Origin: Clostridium sp. AM58-1XD
GTDB taxonomy: Bacteria > Bacillota > Clostridia > Lachnospirales > Lachnospiraceae
NCBI RefSeq assembly: GCF_003464085.1
Contig: NZ_QSDR01000002.1
Location: 145,927 to 209,926 of the forward strand
DNA length: 64,000 nucleotides
Direction: 5' to 3'
A model generated the notes under the pieces. The model saw only the letters and a program-made list of their open reading frames with translations. It was not told the origin of the DNA and did not search any database. Positions 1 to 9,844 of this stretch are shown piece after piece. Both the position numbers and the translations under genes were made by a program. Each line of letters begins with the position of its first letter. The first letter of the stretch is position 1.

Positions 1-91
1 CGTTTAAAATCATACAAAATTTTATTCCATTTTTTGTCTAAAATGTATATTAATGGTCCAGGTACTGAAACAGGATACCGCCGGATAAGCA

Positions 92-146
92 AAAACAGCG
101 ATGCCCTGTTTCCCATAATCCGGGATCCCACAGGGCATCACTGTTT
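92..146 (-). terminator. Rho-independent terminator of hflKC
   Basis: A long hairpin lies just downstream of the hflC stop. AAACAG-c-GATGCCCTG pairs with CAGGGCATC-a-CTGTTT, giving about 15 paired positions with one mismatch. Read on the minus strand it is followed by a run of five T. It would end transcription of the hflK-hflC pair. Confidence 0.8.
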
Positions 147-177
147 ATCATCTTCCTAGTGCTTTATTTTTATTCAT

Positions 178-1053
178 TTACTGGTAATTTCCAATCAAAA
201 CTCTCGCAAGTTCACTGTCCTTATCCAGAATAATCGTCTTATTGCTGCCGACCAGCGTCTTCTTCAAAGCGTCCAGGCTTCTTACATAATTATAAAAGTC
301 AGCCTTCGATTCGTCGTTATATGCCTCACTCAGGATCTGCATGTATCTTGCTTCTCCCTCTGCCTTGATTTTTTCCGCCTCTGCCTCTGCTCTGGCGATC
401 GTTTCTTTTACCGTCCTGTCCGTCTCGTTTTTAATCAGGCTGGACTGGTAATTACCGTCCGCCGTATATCCTGCGGCAATATTGTTCCTTTCGGAAATCA
501 TCCTCTGGTATACAGATTCTTTATTGCTGTCGGGAAGATCCAGTTTTTTCGTCTCAACGCTGTAAATATGAATTCCATAGGAATCCATGACATCACCGAT
601 ATTATCCGTAATCGCCGCCGCAAGCTTCCCGTCACGGCCGGAGATAATATCCTGCTGATTCGTTGCTGACAAAACGTTTTTTATCGAGTTATAAACCACG
701 TTTCCCAGACGGATTTCCGCCTTTTCACGGCTTGCGTTCAAAGAGGTCAGATACTTCAGCGGATCTTCAATATCCCATATAACGAAAGAATCCACCGTCA
801 TGACTTTCTTATCCCTCGTGGTAATATCGCTGGGGATCAGATCAGAAATCATTTTGTATTTCGGTATGCTCTGTGTCTTCTGAACAAAGGGCAGTTTGAA
901 AGACAACCCGGGATCAGACTTGATATCCACGACACGTCCAAACTGTGTAATCAGTTTATATTCTCTCGCAGTCGTCGTGACGGCTGAATCCCCGAGGATA
1001 ACGACCACTGCCAGAAGGAGCAGCACTGCAAATGTACCTTTTAGCTTTTTCAT
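178..1053 (-). CDS. hflC: HflC-type protease modulator (SPFH/band 7)
   Basis: This 291-residue SPFH protein is a stomatin/prohibitin relative. In characterised bacteria HflC forms a membrane complex with HflK that modulates the FtsH protease. One N-terminal membrane segment (about residues 7-23, rich in Leu and Val) precedes the band-7 domain. An Ala/Glu-rich coiled region (AEAEAEKIKAEGEARYMQIL, about 225-245) is typical of the family. The ATG overlaps the end of hflK by four bases, so the two are probably translationally coupled. Length is near the usual size. The membrane orientation and partner are inferred from the family. Confidence 0.9.
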   Translation of the reverse strand: MKKLKGTFAVLLLLAVVVILGDSAVTTTAREYKLITQFGRVVDIKSDPGLSFKLPFVQKTQSIPKYKMISDLIPSDITTRDKKVMTVDSFVIWDIEDPLKYLTSLNASREKAEIRLGNVVYNSIKNVLSATNQQDIISGRDGKLAAAITDNIGDVMDSYGIHIYSVETKKLDLPDSNKESVYQRMISERNNIAAGYTADGNYQSSLIKNETDRTVKETIARAEAEAEKIKAEGEARYMQILSEAYNDESKADFYNYVRSLDALKKTLVGSNKTIILDKDSELARVLIGNYQ

Positions 1054-2165
1054 TGCTGTCCCCCCTCTCCCGCCTGGCTTCCGGCCGAAGCGTCCGTTTT
1101 TGTGTCTGGATCTGTCTGTTCCTGCGTCTGCTGTATAATCTCGGAAAACGGCTCCAGAGGCAGCATGGTCTGCACGCCGTCCGAATCATTGATAATCACC
1201 TTCAGTGACGGAAGCACATCTTCCATCGTTTCATAGAACATTCTCTTCTTCGTAATCAGCGGATATTTCATATATTCCTTATACATGTCGTTAAAACGGG
1301 CGGTTTGGCCTTCCGCTTCGCTGATTCTCTGCTGCTTATATGCTTCGGCCTCCTGCTTCGTCTTATCGGCCTTGGAATTCGCCGCAGGCAGCTGCTCCGA
1401 CTGATACTTCTTGGCTTCATTAATCGCGGTGTCCATTCCCTGCTTGGCATCCTCAACCGCTTTAAACGCATTATTTACATCGTCTGTCGGAGGCTGGGCA
1501 TCCTGAATCGTAACGTTGTAAATACCGTATCCGATATTCTCCTGTTCAAGACGACGCGACAGAAGATCCTTTACCTTTGCCTGAATCTCGGCCTTGCCCG
1601 TCGTGATAACATCGTCTACATTGTATATGCCGACGGTATCGCGGATATAGGACTGAGCCAGGTTTTTAATGATATCCTTCGACGTATCGCTGTGGATATA
1701 TGCCTGAACGGGGTCTACGATCTGGTATTCAATATAGAAGTCCACGTTGACAAAATTAAAATCCTTTGTGATCATTTCTGATTCTGATTTCACAGATACA
1801 GGATTGTTCTCACTGTTGGCGTGGTTCTGCTGGTCATAATCAGGGTCATACCCAATCGGCATACCGATAATGCTCTTCGTCATCCGGTGAACTCTCTGCA
1901 CAAACGGAATCTTAAAATGGAGGCCGGAAGTTTCCACTACCTGTGGTTTTCCAAATGTAGTTATGACAGCCGTCGTATCTTCATTCAGCGTATAATATCC
2001 GCCGAATGCAAAAGAAACGGCAACAGCTGCTGCCGCAACCACAACCACTGCCCGCTTTGCAACTGTTAATATGCCTTCTTTTGGAAGACGGCCATTCTCT
2101 CTGTTGTCACTGCCGTCAGGGGAAGGGTTCATCCCGCCCTGACCTTTCTTAAAATTCCATTTCAT
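1050..2165 (-). CDS. hflK: HflK-type protease modulator (SPFH/band 7)
   Basis: This is the partner of HflC and a band-7 family protein expected to assemble into a large membrane-anchored ring around FtsH. A Gly/Asn-rich cytosolic N-terminus (GQGGMNPSPDGSDNREN) is characteristic of HflK. It is followed by one membrane segment of Val/Ala repeats near residue 40, the SPFH domain, and a Gln/Glu-rich coiled tail. The start at 2165 (MKWNFKK) was chosen because AAGGAG lies upstream; an upstream in-frame ATG at 2204 has no ribosome binding site. The C-terminal tail is rich in Gln, Thr and Gly, also usual for the family. Confidence 0.88.
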   Translation of the reverse strand: MKWNFKKGQGGMNPSPDGSDNRENGRLPKEGILTVAKRAVVVVAAAAVAVSFAFGGYYTLNEDTTAVITTFGKPQVVETSGLHFKIPFVQRVHRMTKSIIGMPIGYDPDYDQQNHANSENNPVSVKSESEMITKDFNFVNVDFYIEYQIVDPVQAYIHSDTSKDIIKNLAQSYIRDTVGIYNVDDVITTGKAEIQAKVKDLLSRRLEQENIGYGIYNVTIQDAQPPTDDVNNAFKAVEDAKQGMDTAINEAKKYQSEQLPAANSKADKTKQEAEAYKQQRISEAEGQTARFNDMYKEYMKYPLITKKRMFYETMEDVLPSLKVIINDSDGVQTMLPLEPFSEIIQQTQEQTDPDTKTDASAGSQAGEGGQQ

Positions 2166-2243
2166 AATAAAGTTTATCTCCTTTTTGGCTGACGGCCGCG
2201 TCATCTGCAGAACATTCGGATCATGCCGGTATCATATGATCCG

Positions 2244-3331
2244 TTACAGATAGCGGATGCCTTCGATGCCCTTGATGCCGAGACCTGGATCATCGCTTAC
2301 CGTAATCTCTCTTTCATTGAAGACAGCACCGCCCATAACCGGGTCTTCTCTGCACAGGACTGGACCGTCCAGATCAATTTTCGTAATAATTTTCTTGGCA
2401 CATGCGAGGTGCACAGCCGCATTGACGCTCACCTTTGCTTCCAGCATACACCCAATCATGCACTCCACTCCATAGACTTCAGCAGCGGACGCGATCTTCA
2501 GCGCATTGTAAAGGCCGCCGCATTTCATCAACTTAATGTTGACAAGGTCCGCGGCCCTCATCTGCATGATCTTCATGGCGTCTTCCGGAGAAAATACGCT
2601 TTCATCTGCAAGTACAGGCACATAAGAGCGTTCCGTTACGTACTTCAGGCCCTCGAAATCATGAGCCTTTACCGGCTGCTCCACGAACTCTATAAAGAGT
2701 CCCTTCTCCTGCATTCCGTTCAGGATTCTGACGGCCTCTTTCGGCTCCCATCCCTGATTGGCATCGATGCGGATCGCCACATCATTTCCTACAACGGCGC
2801 GAATCGCCGACAGGCGGGCGATGTCCTTCTGCGGCTCCTTTCCCACCTTGACTTTCAGGCAGTCATATCCTCTGCGGACGGCGTCTTCCGCATCCCGCAC
2901 CATCTCGTCCGGCTCGTTTACGCTGATTGTGATATCCGTTACGATGGATTTTCTGGCACCTCCCATCAATTTATAGACGGGAATCTTATAGAGCTGTCCA
3001 TAGAGGTCCCAGCACGCCATATCGACAGCGGCTTTTGCGCTGGTATTTTTAAGGATGGAAGACTGAATCGCCGTCATCAGATCCTCAAATTCATCCACGT
3101 CTTTTCCAATCAGGACCTTTTTGATATGGTCATTGACCGCGCCGATAATGGAGCCAGTCGTATCCCCCGTAATCACTCCCGTAGGCGGCGCCTCCCCATA
3201 ACCTACGTTCCTGTATCCGTTGTAATTTCTACAATCACATCTTCCACGCTGTTTACTGACCTCAGAGCCGTTTTAAACGGAACCCGCAGAGGCACGGATA
3301 TCATTCCAAGCCTTATGTCTGTAATTTTCAT
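2244..3331 (-). CDS. Dipeptide (L-Ala-D/L-Glu) epimerase-like enolase-superfamily enzyme, frameshifted
   Basis: This is a muconate-lactonizing subgroup enolase-superfamily enzyme, probably epimerising L-Ala-D/L-Glu or similar dipeptides from peptidoglycan recycling. The visible barrel carries the expected residues: the Lys pair in CLKVKVGK, metal ligands in RIDANQGW, FVEQPV and LADES, and the second-side Lys in NIKLMKCGG. Translation from the ATG at 3331 (GGAG 13 bases upstream) runs into a stop about 40 codons in. Adding one base in the GGAAC tract near 3207-3211 joins it to the rest and gives about 362 residues, the family length. The divergent DUF819 gene is a likely partner. The substrate is inferred, not proven. 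Confidence 0.85.
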
Positions 3332-3498
3332 ACTTGCCTTCTCCTTTTTCTTTCGTTATAAGCGTTCAGAACATCCTGTCTTTTTGCATGGCCGGCTGTC
3401 CTGAACAGGTCTTTCTCTATTGTAAATGGAAATTGCAGCCGCTTCAAGTAAATTTTTCTCCAATATACCTGTTATTTTTATGAATTCTTGCAATTTTC

Positions 3499-3527
3499 TT
3501 GCAATATTATAAAAAATAAAGTATATT
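3499..3527 (+). promoter_or_regulatory. Predicted sigma-A promoter for the DUF819 gene
   Basis: TTGCAA (3499-3504) and TATATT (3522-3527) are separated by exactly 17 bases in AT-rich DNA about 50 bases upstream of the DUF819 start. A second TTCTTGCAAT copy lies just upstream of the -35 element, making a short direct repeat. Confidence 0.55.
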
Positions 3528-3530
3528 TAT

Positions 3531-3542
3531 AACATCGATGTT
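3531..3542. promoter_or_regulatory. 12-bp palindrome, candidate operator
   Basis: AACATCGATGTT is a perfect palindrome placed directly after the predicted -10 element, where a bound repressor would block initiation. No regulator gene is adjacent, so the cognate protein is unknown. Confidence 0.4.
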
Positions 3543-3577
3543 AAAAAAACATAAAAATTTTCAAAAGGAGGGGACCT

Positions 3578-4741
3578 ATGATCACTAATGGTTTCACTTA
3601 CATCGCTGTTCTGATTCTGCTGGCTGGACTTCTGGTTGGGGCCCAGAAAGTCACAAAATGGAAATTTTTTGACTGGGTGCCGCCCATTGTGCTGCTCTAT
3701 CTTCTCACAATGATATTCTGCACATTTAAAGTATGGGATATGGAATCCACCGCCGGCGCTTATTCCGCGATGAAAAACAACATTCTCTATGCCATGATTT
3801 TCCTCATGCTGCTGCGCTGCGATATCCGGAAAATCTTAAAACTCGGGCCGCGTATGCTGGGCGGCTTCTTCGCTGCCAGCGTTTCCATCGGCCTCGGTTT
3901 CATTATTACATACGCAGTTCTTCACACTTCTCTCGGAAGCGAAGCATGGAAAGCGCTGGGAGCGCTCTGCGGAAGCTGGATGGGCGGCTCAGGAAACATG
4001 GTTGCCGTTCAGGCGGCTCTTGATATCGGGGAAGCGGACATGGGCTATGCCCTTGTAATCGACTCCATCGACTACTCCCTCTGGGTAATGTTCCTGCTCT
4101 GGGTCATCAACTTCGCCCCCAAGTTCAATAAGTGGACAAAAGCCAGCACAAAAACCCTCGATGAGGTATGTGCACGTTTGGAAGAGGAAGAGAAGGAAGA
4201 AAAGGGCAATATTACATTTTCCACAATTCTGTTTCTGATCGGCCTGGCTCTGACAGTATCGGCTGCAGGCCAGAACGTAGGCGCCCTTCTCCAAAAGGCA
4301 ATGCCATTCCTGGACAAGTCCACCTGGATCGTACTCGTCGTTACTCTGGTCGGACTGATCGGAGCTGTCACACCTGTCGGCAAAATGGCCGGAGGCGCAG
4401 AGCTTTCCAACGTTATGCTCTACATTATCGTTGCTCTCCTCGCTTCCCGCGCAAGCCTTCTGGAAATGTCGGATGCACCGTTATGGATTGCGGCCGGACT
4501 TATGATCCTGGCGATCCACGCCATCCTTCTTCTGATCCTTGCGAAGCTGTTTAAACTGGATATGTTCACCTGCGGCGTCGCCAGCCTTGCCAATATCGGC
4601 GGTACGGCATCTGCACCAATCCTTGCAGGCGCATACAGTTCTGCGCTCGTTCCTGTCGGCGTACTGATGGCTCTTATGGGATACGTAATCGGTACGGGAG
4701 GCGGACTGATCGTTGCACGGATCATGTCCATGTTTGCATAG
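3578..4741 (+). CDS. DUF819 family membrane protein, putative transporter
   Basis: This 387-residue, very hydrophobic protein has about ten predicted membrane segments and matches the DUF819 (YjcL-like) family. Conserved features include the Gly-rich SWMGGSGNMVAVQ loop (about 135-147), the GAVTPVGKMAGGAELSN segment, and the small-residue helix LANIGGTASAPILAGAY near the C-terminus. A charged cytosolic loop (LEEEEKEEKG) divides it into two halves. It starts 12 bases after AAAAGGAGGGG. Divergence from the dipeptide epimerase suggests uptake of a muropeptide-derived dipeptide or related acid; this is inference, as the family has no firm substrate. Confidence 0.85.
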   Translation: MITNGFTYIAVLILLAGLLVGAQKVTKWKFFDWVPPIVLLYLLTMIFCTFKVWDMESTAGAYSAMKNNILYAMIFLMLLRCDIRKILKLGPRMLGGFFAASVSIGLGFIITYAVLHTSLGSEAWKALGALCGSWMGGSGNMVAVQAALDIGEADMGYALVIDSIDYSLWVMFLLWVINFAPKFNKWTKASTKTLDEVCARLEEEEKEEKGNITFSTILFLIGLALTVSAAGQNVGALLQKAMPFLDKSTWIVLVVTLVGLIGAVTPVGKMAGGAELSNVMLYIIVALLASRASLLEMSDAPLWIAAGLMILAIHAILLLILAKLFKLDMFTCGVASLANIGGTASAPILAGAYSSALVPVGVLMALMGYVIGTGGGLIVARIMSMFA

Positions 4742-4802
4742 CGGGCACATAAGCGCTTATACGTGCAGCCGCCTGTAGCGCGGAAACATCGTGTATATTG
4801 AT

Positions 4803-4863
4803 AAAGGAGCACAGCTTCTGTAGGGAAACCGTTACGGTTCGCCTTAAGAAGCGTGCTCCTTTT
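4803..4863. terminator. Bidirectional terminator between convergent genes
   Basis: AAAGGAGCAC-a-GCTTCT pairs with AGAAGC-GTGCTCCTTT around a loop that holds a second small stem (AACCG/CGGTT). It lies between the DUF819 gene and the convergent thioesterase gene. T-rich DNA follows on the plus strand and a shorter T run on the minus strand. Confidence 0.8.
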
Positions 4864-4902
4864 CTATTTTCATTTTACAGACATGCCGCGTATTCGGATC
4901 CG

Positions 4903-5373
4903 TCAAAAGCCTTCAATCCTTCTGCGTTTGCGAAGCAAATACCGTTTTTCTCCGCCGTTCCACTCCTCCCGTTCTGTTTCCGTCTGCAGTTCGAGCCCGG
5001 GAACCTTCACCGCCTTTCCCTCCTCGTCTATGGCAACCATAACCATGTATGCTCTGTTTATGCTCCTTCTCATTCCATACTGATCCTCAATATACGTATC
5101 GACCCGGACCTCCATCGATGAATTTCCAACATAGGTCAGCTTGCCGCTCAAAACAATCATATCATTCAAATGTGCTCCTGATTTAAAGCTCAGATTGTCG
5201 ATCGCCGCCGTCGTGACTTCCCTCTGGCAGTGCCTCCTGCTTACAATTCCGGCCAGCTCGTCAATCCACTGCAGAAGCATGCCGCCGAACAGCCTGCCGT
5301 GTCCGTTAATATCTTTGTAGCGCAGAACATAAACCTGCTCCGTTCTGGACTCTTCTACGCGCTTTTTTTCCAT
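4903..5373 (-). CDS. Hotdog-fold acyl-CoA thioesterase
   Basis: This small cytosolic protein (156 residues from the chosen start) has a hotdog domain of the acyl-CoA hydrolase type. The HGRLFGGMLLQWIDELAGIV segment is the conserved central helix with the catalytic Asp. It would hydrolyse an acyl-CoA to the free acid plus CoA. The start at 5373 was selected because GGAGGAGAGG lies immediately upstream; an open frame continues further 5' without a ribosome binding site. It follows the acyl-CoA ligase by about 120 bases in the same direction, so it probably serves the same CoA-dependent pathway as a release valve for CoA. Confidence 0.8.
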   Translation of the reverse strand: MEKKRVEESRTEQVYVLRYKDINGHGRLFGGMLLQWIDELAGIVSRRHCQREVTTAAIDNLSFKSGAHLNDMIVLSGKLTYVGNSSMEVRVDTYIEDQYGMRRSINRAYMVMVAIDEEGKAVKVPGLELQTETEREEWNGGEKRYLLRKRRRIEGF

Positions 5374-5493
5374 CTTCCTCTCCTCCATCCTTTGTAGCTG
5401 CATGTTCGCACTGCCAGCGCCTTTTACGAAATTCAAAAGCAGGATGCTGCCAAAAGAAAAGCGTTCATTCCGCTTTACTTCCGGCAGCATCCT

Positions 5494-7103
5494 CTATGAA
5501 AACAGCATTTTTTCAATCATATTTTTAATGACTCTCTTATCAATCTTACCATTGTGAGTTTTCGGAATCTCCTCTACGAAGACCACATACTCCGGAATTT
5601 TAAAACGGGCAATTCTGGCCTTCAGCATATCTTTGATATCTGCCTCCGAAGCTGCGGCTCCCTGCTCCAGCCTGATCATGGCTGCCGGTACTTCCATATA
5701 TTTCTCATCCGGCACTCCGACTACTGCGGCTTCCGCCACGCCCGGCAGGGTATGGATCACATTTTCAATATCAAAGCTGCATATCTTTTCCCCTCCGCGT
5801 TGATCATATCCTTTTTTCTGTCCACGACGTACAGAAAGCCTTCCTGATTGTAACAGCCCAGATCCCCGGTCTTCAGCCAGCCTTCTTCAGAAATCAGATC
5901 CGTCTGCTGATGGTAGTACTCATCCAGCACGAAGCTTCCCCTCAGGCAGATTTCACCGATTTCATTTTCCCGAAGTTCTTCTCCGCTGTCATCCACAATC
6001 TTGACCTGCAAATCCGGCATTGGAACGCCCGACGCTCCGATCCACGGGCTGTCCGCCGCTCCCTGTGGAAATATCGTCCCAGCGCCCGCCGTTTCTGTCA
6101 TCCCATACACGGTATGGAACTGAGCCTGGGGCATCCATTCTTTTAATTTCCGTATATTCTCGGGAGCCATGTTTCCGCTGCCGCATGCAAATCCTTTCAT
6201 GGACGGAATCTCCGGGTACATCTCCCGTTTTTCTAAGAGCATGGAAAATACAGTCGGCGAAGCATGGTAAAACGTGATCTGTTTTTCTATAAAACAGGTG
6301 AGCATACGGTCAGGGTCCACCCGCCGCATGATAAATACCGTGCCTCCGACGGTGAGAAAAACGGAGAGAATACATATCATTCCCGTCACATGATACATGG
6401 GAGTCGCTATGACAGAGCTGTCGGCTTCGCTCAGATTCAGCGTCTTTCTATACGCCTCAACCGAGTTCATGACGTGGTAATTTTTCATCACAACGCCCTT
6501 GCTCCTGGATGTAGTGCCTGATGTAAACATAAGAACTGCGGCGTCTTCCCACGTTCCCTGAGGTTCTGCATCATTCTCTGATTTTGATTCGTTCCAGGAC
6601 CATTCCAAATCACTGTTTCCACTGTCTTTTGAAACGACCGTCTTGATTCCGGTCAGTTCCGCTATCCACGGCTCAAACTTTTCTTCACAGACAACAGCCG
6701 CTACTTCTGCTTTCTCAATAAGAGATAAAATCTCCGGTTTCTGGAACTTTCCCGGAAGAGGGACGGCTACAGCCCCAATTTTATTGACCGCCAGATAAGA
6801 AACGCAGAATTCAATCCCATTAAAGAGGAGAATGCCGACATGGTCTCCCTTTCTGACTCCCAGTCCGTCCTGAAGCACAGCCGCCATTTTATCCGACAGA
6901 TCCAGAAGCTGGGCATAGGAGAAGCTGTTTCCCATATCATCTTCCACCGCCGTTTTATCCGGCAGCCTGGCCGCTGTCCGGCGCAAGGCATGATACAGAC
7001 TGTCTGCCATGCCCTTATAAACATGAACCCGGCGCCCATTTATCTCTGCCTCCGTTACTTCAGAGCAGACGTGGTCCGGCCAGTAATTTTCCCAAGATAA
7101 CAT
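5494..7103 (-). CDS. AMP-forming acyl-CoA synthetase/ligase, frameshifted
   Basis: This is an ANL-superfamily ligase that activates a carboxylic acid to its CoA thioester through an acyl-adenylate. Visible motifs are the P-loop MFTSGTTSRSKGVV, the YGMTETAG motif, and the hinge YVVDRKKDMI. Translation breaks right after the hinge. Restoring one G in the GCGGAGGGG tract near 5790-5798 joins it to the C-terminal domain with the catalytic Lys region KTHNGKIDKR, giving about 536 residues, a full-length enzyme. Its place next to a thioesterase, TRAP transporter, thiolase and CoA transferase points to a short-chain or aromatic acid substrate. The substrate cannot be read from sequence. Confidence 0.85.
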
Positions 7104-7140
7104 TTTTCTTTTTCCTTTCCGTCAGGAAAGACAGCATGGT

Positions 7141-7845
7141 TTATTCCGAATGCTTGATGTCCAGCAGGTTTTTCCTGGAACGTTCCAGATGAACCTGCAT
7201 AATGTGGCTGGCAAAGTCACCGTCCATATCATAAATCGCCTCAAACAGCTGGCGATGATCCATCATGGACCTGGCTGCTATTTTAGCGTCGCTGTTCAGA
7301 CGGTTCGTATATCTTTTTGCAATGTCATTGAACATCTTCGAGATCAGGACCAGCAGTTGATTTTTCGAGGCAGCTACCAGCAGATCGTGAAACTTTCTGT
7401 CATATTTTGAGTAGGAGGCAAAATCGTTAAAGGCGATTGCCTCTTCCATGCTGTCGATATAATTTTTTAAAATTTTGATCTCTTCATCCGTTCTGTTTTT
7501 GGCTGCCAGCCGGCACGCTCCGCTCTCAACAAATATTCTGGCATCATATATTTCATCGATATTATTCTCCGTTACCGTCATCAAGGTGAACAGCGGCTTC
7601 ATGAACTCAGACGGATTCACTTCATTCACATACGTCCCGTCTCCCTGCATGATCTTCACGATACCAAGGACATTTAATTTCTTCAGGCCTTCCCTGAGGC
7701 ATACGCGGCTCACGCCGAAAATTGCTGCCAGCTCTGCCTCAGGAGGAAGTTTATCTCCTACTTTCCATCTGCCTTTTCTGATTTCTTCAATAATCTGATC
7801 TGCAACTATGTCATACTTATATTTCTTCTTACCCTCTTCCGCCAT
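7141..7845 (-). CDS. GntR-family (FadR subfamily) transcriptional regulator
   Basis: This 234-residue regulator has an N-terminal winged helix (residues about 10-77, with GDKLPPEAELAAIFGVSRVCLREGLKKL) and a C-terminal all-helical FCD effector domain carrying metal-ligand positions such as DRKFHDLLV. FCD regulators usually bind small organic acids and repress transport and catabolic genes. AGGAGG precedes the ATG. It lies inside the TRAP/CoA gene block, between the ligase and the TRAP permease, and is the probable local regulator. Two strong palindromes lie immediately upstream. Confidence 0.88.
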   Translation of the reverse strand: MAEEGKKKYKYDIVADQIIEEIRKGRWKVGDKLPPEAELAAIFGVSRVCLREGLKKLNVLGIVKIMQGDGTYVNEVNPSEFMKPLFTLMTVTENNIDEIYDARIFVESGACRLAAKNRTDEEIKILKNYIDSMEEAIAFNDFASYSKYDRKFHDLLVAASKNQLLVLISKMFNDIAKRYTNRLNSDAKIAARSMMDHRQLFEAIYDMDGDFASHIMQVHLERSRKNLLDIKHSE

Positions 7846-7890
7846 TCCGTCCTCCTACTGCCGTTCATTCTCACCAAGTGCTCTTATTAT

Positions 7891-7966
7891 GCCATAGCCT
7901 CTAACGGCTATGGCGCCTCCGGCAGATATGGTATAATGCGCTCTGCGGTCATTATACCATATCTGC
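7891..7966. promoter_or_regulatory. Two adjacent perfect inverted repeats between dctM-like and gntR genes
   Basis: GCCATAGCC (7891-7899) pairs with GGCTATGGC (7906-7914). GCAGATATGGTATAATG (7922-7938) pairs with CATTATACCATATCTGC (7950-7966), a perfect 17-bp arm with an 11-base loop. They fill the gap between the TRAP permease stop and the regulator start. They could be an operator, an RNA processing or attenuation hairpin, or both. Neither has a clear U-tract. Confidence 0.6.
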
Positions 7967-8022
7967 GCCTGAAACCGCAAGGTTTCCTGGGCTTTCACAG
8001 TAGGCAGGACCATGCGTGTTTC

Positions 8023-9318
8023 CTATGAAAATACGTTTGGAAGGAACAGGCTGACAGCCGGAATATATGTAGTGAGCACCAGCACCACCAGCATATATAC
8101 AAGAAGCTTTACCGCAAACTTGAGCGTGCTCTCCAGCTGGATCTTGCTGATCTTACAGCCTACAAACAGGTTGATTCCTACCGGCGGAGTAATCATGCCG
8201 ATCGAAAGGTTCATAACGATGATAACGCCAAGCTGAATCGGGTCTACGCCGAGAGGCTGAACGATCTTTAAAAGGATCGGGCTCAGGATGATAGTAGCCG
8301 GAGCCGCATCCATGATCATTCCCACGATCAGAAGCAGAATGTTGATCAGCACCAGAATCACGTACTTATTCGTAGTCATATCCAGAACGCCGCTGGCGAT
8401 GGATGAGGTTACGCCTTCCAGCGTGAGCAGCTTTGCAAACGCCGTTGAGAAGGAAATGATGACAATGAAGCTGCAGCTTTTCGCTGCGCGGATAAACGTT
8501 CCCGGCAGATCTTTCAACTTTAGGTCCTTATAGATGAACATTCCCGCAAAGAGCGCGTACACACAGGCCACAACGGAAGCTTCCGTCGGGGAGAAGATAC
8601 CGGAATAGATACCTCCAAGAATGATAATCGGCACGAGCAAGGCCCAGATCGCCTCTTTAAAATTGTGCCAAAATCCCATATCGTAAACCTTCTGAAGCTC
8701 AGCCTTTACCTCCGGGCTGGGGAGGTACTTTTCCTTTACAGAAATCTTCCGTGCGATGATGATCATGGCAACGCCGAGAAGAATTCCAGGAATTACGCCT
8801 GCAAGAAACAGCTTTGCCACCGATGTATTCGTAGCTACGCCATACAGGAGGAACAGGATGCTGGGCGGAATAATCGGCCCCAGAGCGCCTCCTGCCGCAG
8901 CAGCCGCAGTAGAAAACTCTTTGCTGTATCCTGCTCGGATCATCTGAGGGATCATAATTCCTCCGATACAGGCAACAGTAGCAGGGCCTGATCCGGAAAT
9001 CGCCGCAAAGAACATACTGGCAATAATCGTAACGATTGCCAGGCCGCCCGGCCTGTCTTTCACGAGGCTCATACAGAAGTTGATCAGCCTCTGGGAGATT
9101 CCTCCCTGAATCATCAGCTCTCCGGAAAGGATGAAAAACGGAATAGCCAGAAGGGTGAAACTGTTCGTACCGTTGAGGAAGGATTCCACAATCAGCGACA
9201 TGTCAATCGTGCCAAACAGGTTGGAATATATGCAGCACGCAAGTCCTAATGCAATCGCAATGGGAAAGCCCATAAACACCAGCACAAACAAACCGCCAAT
9301 TAATATTGTACCAGCCAT
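8023..9318 (-). CDS. TRAP transporter large permease (DctM family)
   Basis: This 431-residue large membrane subunit of a tripartite ATP-independent periplasmic-type transporter uses an ion gradient to import organic acids. It has about 11-12 hydrophobic segments. Conserved DctM/SiaM stretches are seen, such as ISGSGPATVACIGGIMIPQM, a GGALGPIIPPSILFLLYGV repeat, and the late IGMITPPVGINLFVG element. The start overlaps the end of the small permease gene, as usual for the operon. The substrate is set by the binding protein and is unknown; the surrounding CoA enzymes imply a carboxylate. Confidence 0.92.
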   Translation of the reverse strand: MAGTILIGGLFVLVFMGFPIAIALGLACCIYSNLFGTIDMSLIVESFLNGTNSFTLLAIPFFILSGELMIQGGISQRLINFCMSLVKDRPGGLAIVTIIASMFFAAISGSGPATVACIGGIMIPQMIRAGYSKEFSTAAAAAGGALGPIIPPSILFLLYGVATNTSVAKLFLAGVIPGILLGVAMIIIARKISVKEKYLPSPEVKAELQKVYDMGFWHNFKEAIWALLVPIIILGGIYSGIFSPTEASVVACVYALFAGMFIYKDLKLKDLPGTFIRAAKSCSFIVIISFSTAFAKLLTLEGVTSSIASGVLDMTTNKYVILVLINILLLIVGMIMDAAPATIILSPILLKIVQPLGVDPIQLGVIIVMNLSIGMITPPVGINLFVGCKISKIQLESTLKFAVKLLVYMLVVLVLTTYIPAVSLFLPNVFS

Positions 9319-9819
9319 TTATTTCCCCTCCTTGCCATTCATAAATTCATAACGGATAATAAAGTAAATATTCATCAGGCAGCGGATTACGGAGGCCCCC
9401 ATCCCTAACAGGAGGGAGGCCGACATCAGCCACATAGGAAACTGGGTGATGGATACCGTCTTCATTTTGAACTGATCGAGCACACGCAGAAATACGTAAT
9501 AGCCGACCACCGCCGAAAAAAGCATGTTTACGATGTACAGAAACAGATGAGCCGCTTCTTTTATTTTTCCAGGAAGCTTTTCGATCACAGCCACGATCTG
9601 AATGTGGTCATTTCTCAGAAATGCCCCGCTGCATGCAAGGAAGACGAAATACATGAACATATACAGCGCATATTCAGAAATCCATGCTGCCGATGCCTTA
9701 AACACATACCTCATAACTACCTGCACAAAAAGCATCACTACCATGACCGCCAGGAGAACGGCTCCGATCCATTCCTCCAGATGATTGTAAAATTTATTTT
9801 CGTTGTAATAAGCCTTCAT
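9319..9819 (-). CDS. TRAP transporter small permease (DctQ family)
   Basis: This 166-residue protein has four hydrophobic segments and the AAWISEYALYMFMYFVFLAC segment typical of DctQ. It pairs with the large permease to form the membrane complex. ATG 9819 was chosen because AGGAGG lies five bases upstream; a GTG two codons earlier is also open but sits too close to it. The stop abuts the ATG of the large permease. Order is binding protein, small permease, large permease, the standard arrangement. Confidence 0.88.
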   Translation of the reverse strand: MKAYYNENKFYNHLEEWIGAVLLAVMVVMLFVQVVMRYVFKASAAWISEYALYMFMYFVFLACSGAFLRNDHIQIVAVIEKLPGKIKEAAHLFLYIVNMLFSAVVGYYVFLRVLDQFKMKTVSITQFPMWLMSASLLLGMGASVIRCLMNIYFIIRYEFMNGKEGK

Positions 9820-9844
9820 ATGCACCTCCTGTATACAGAATCAG

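Noticed and set aside
2223..3404. 393-codon open frame on the plus strand over the epimerase gene
   Set aside because: It is antisense to a well-conserved enolase-superfamily gene, its translation has no domain and odd His/Arg-rich composition, and no ribosome binding site precedes it.
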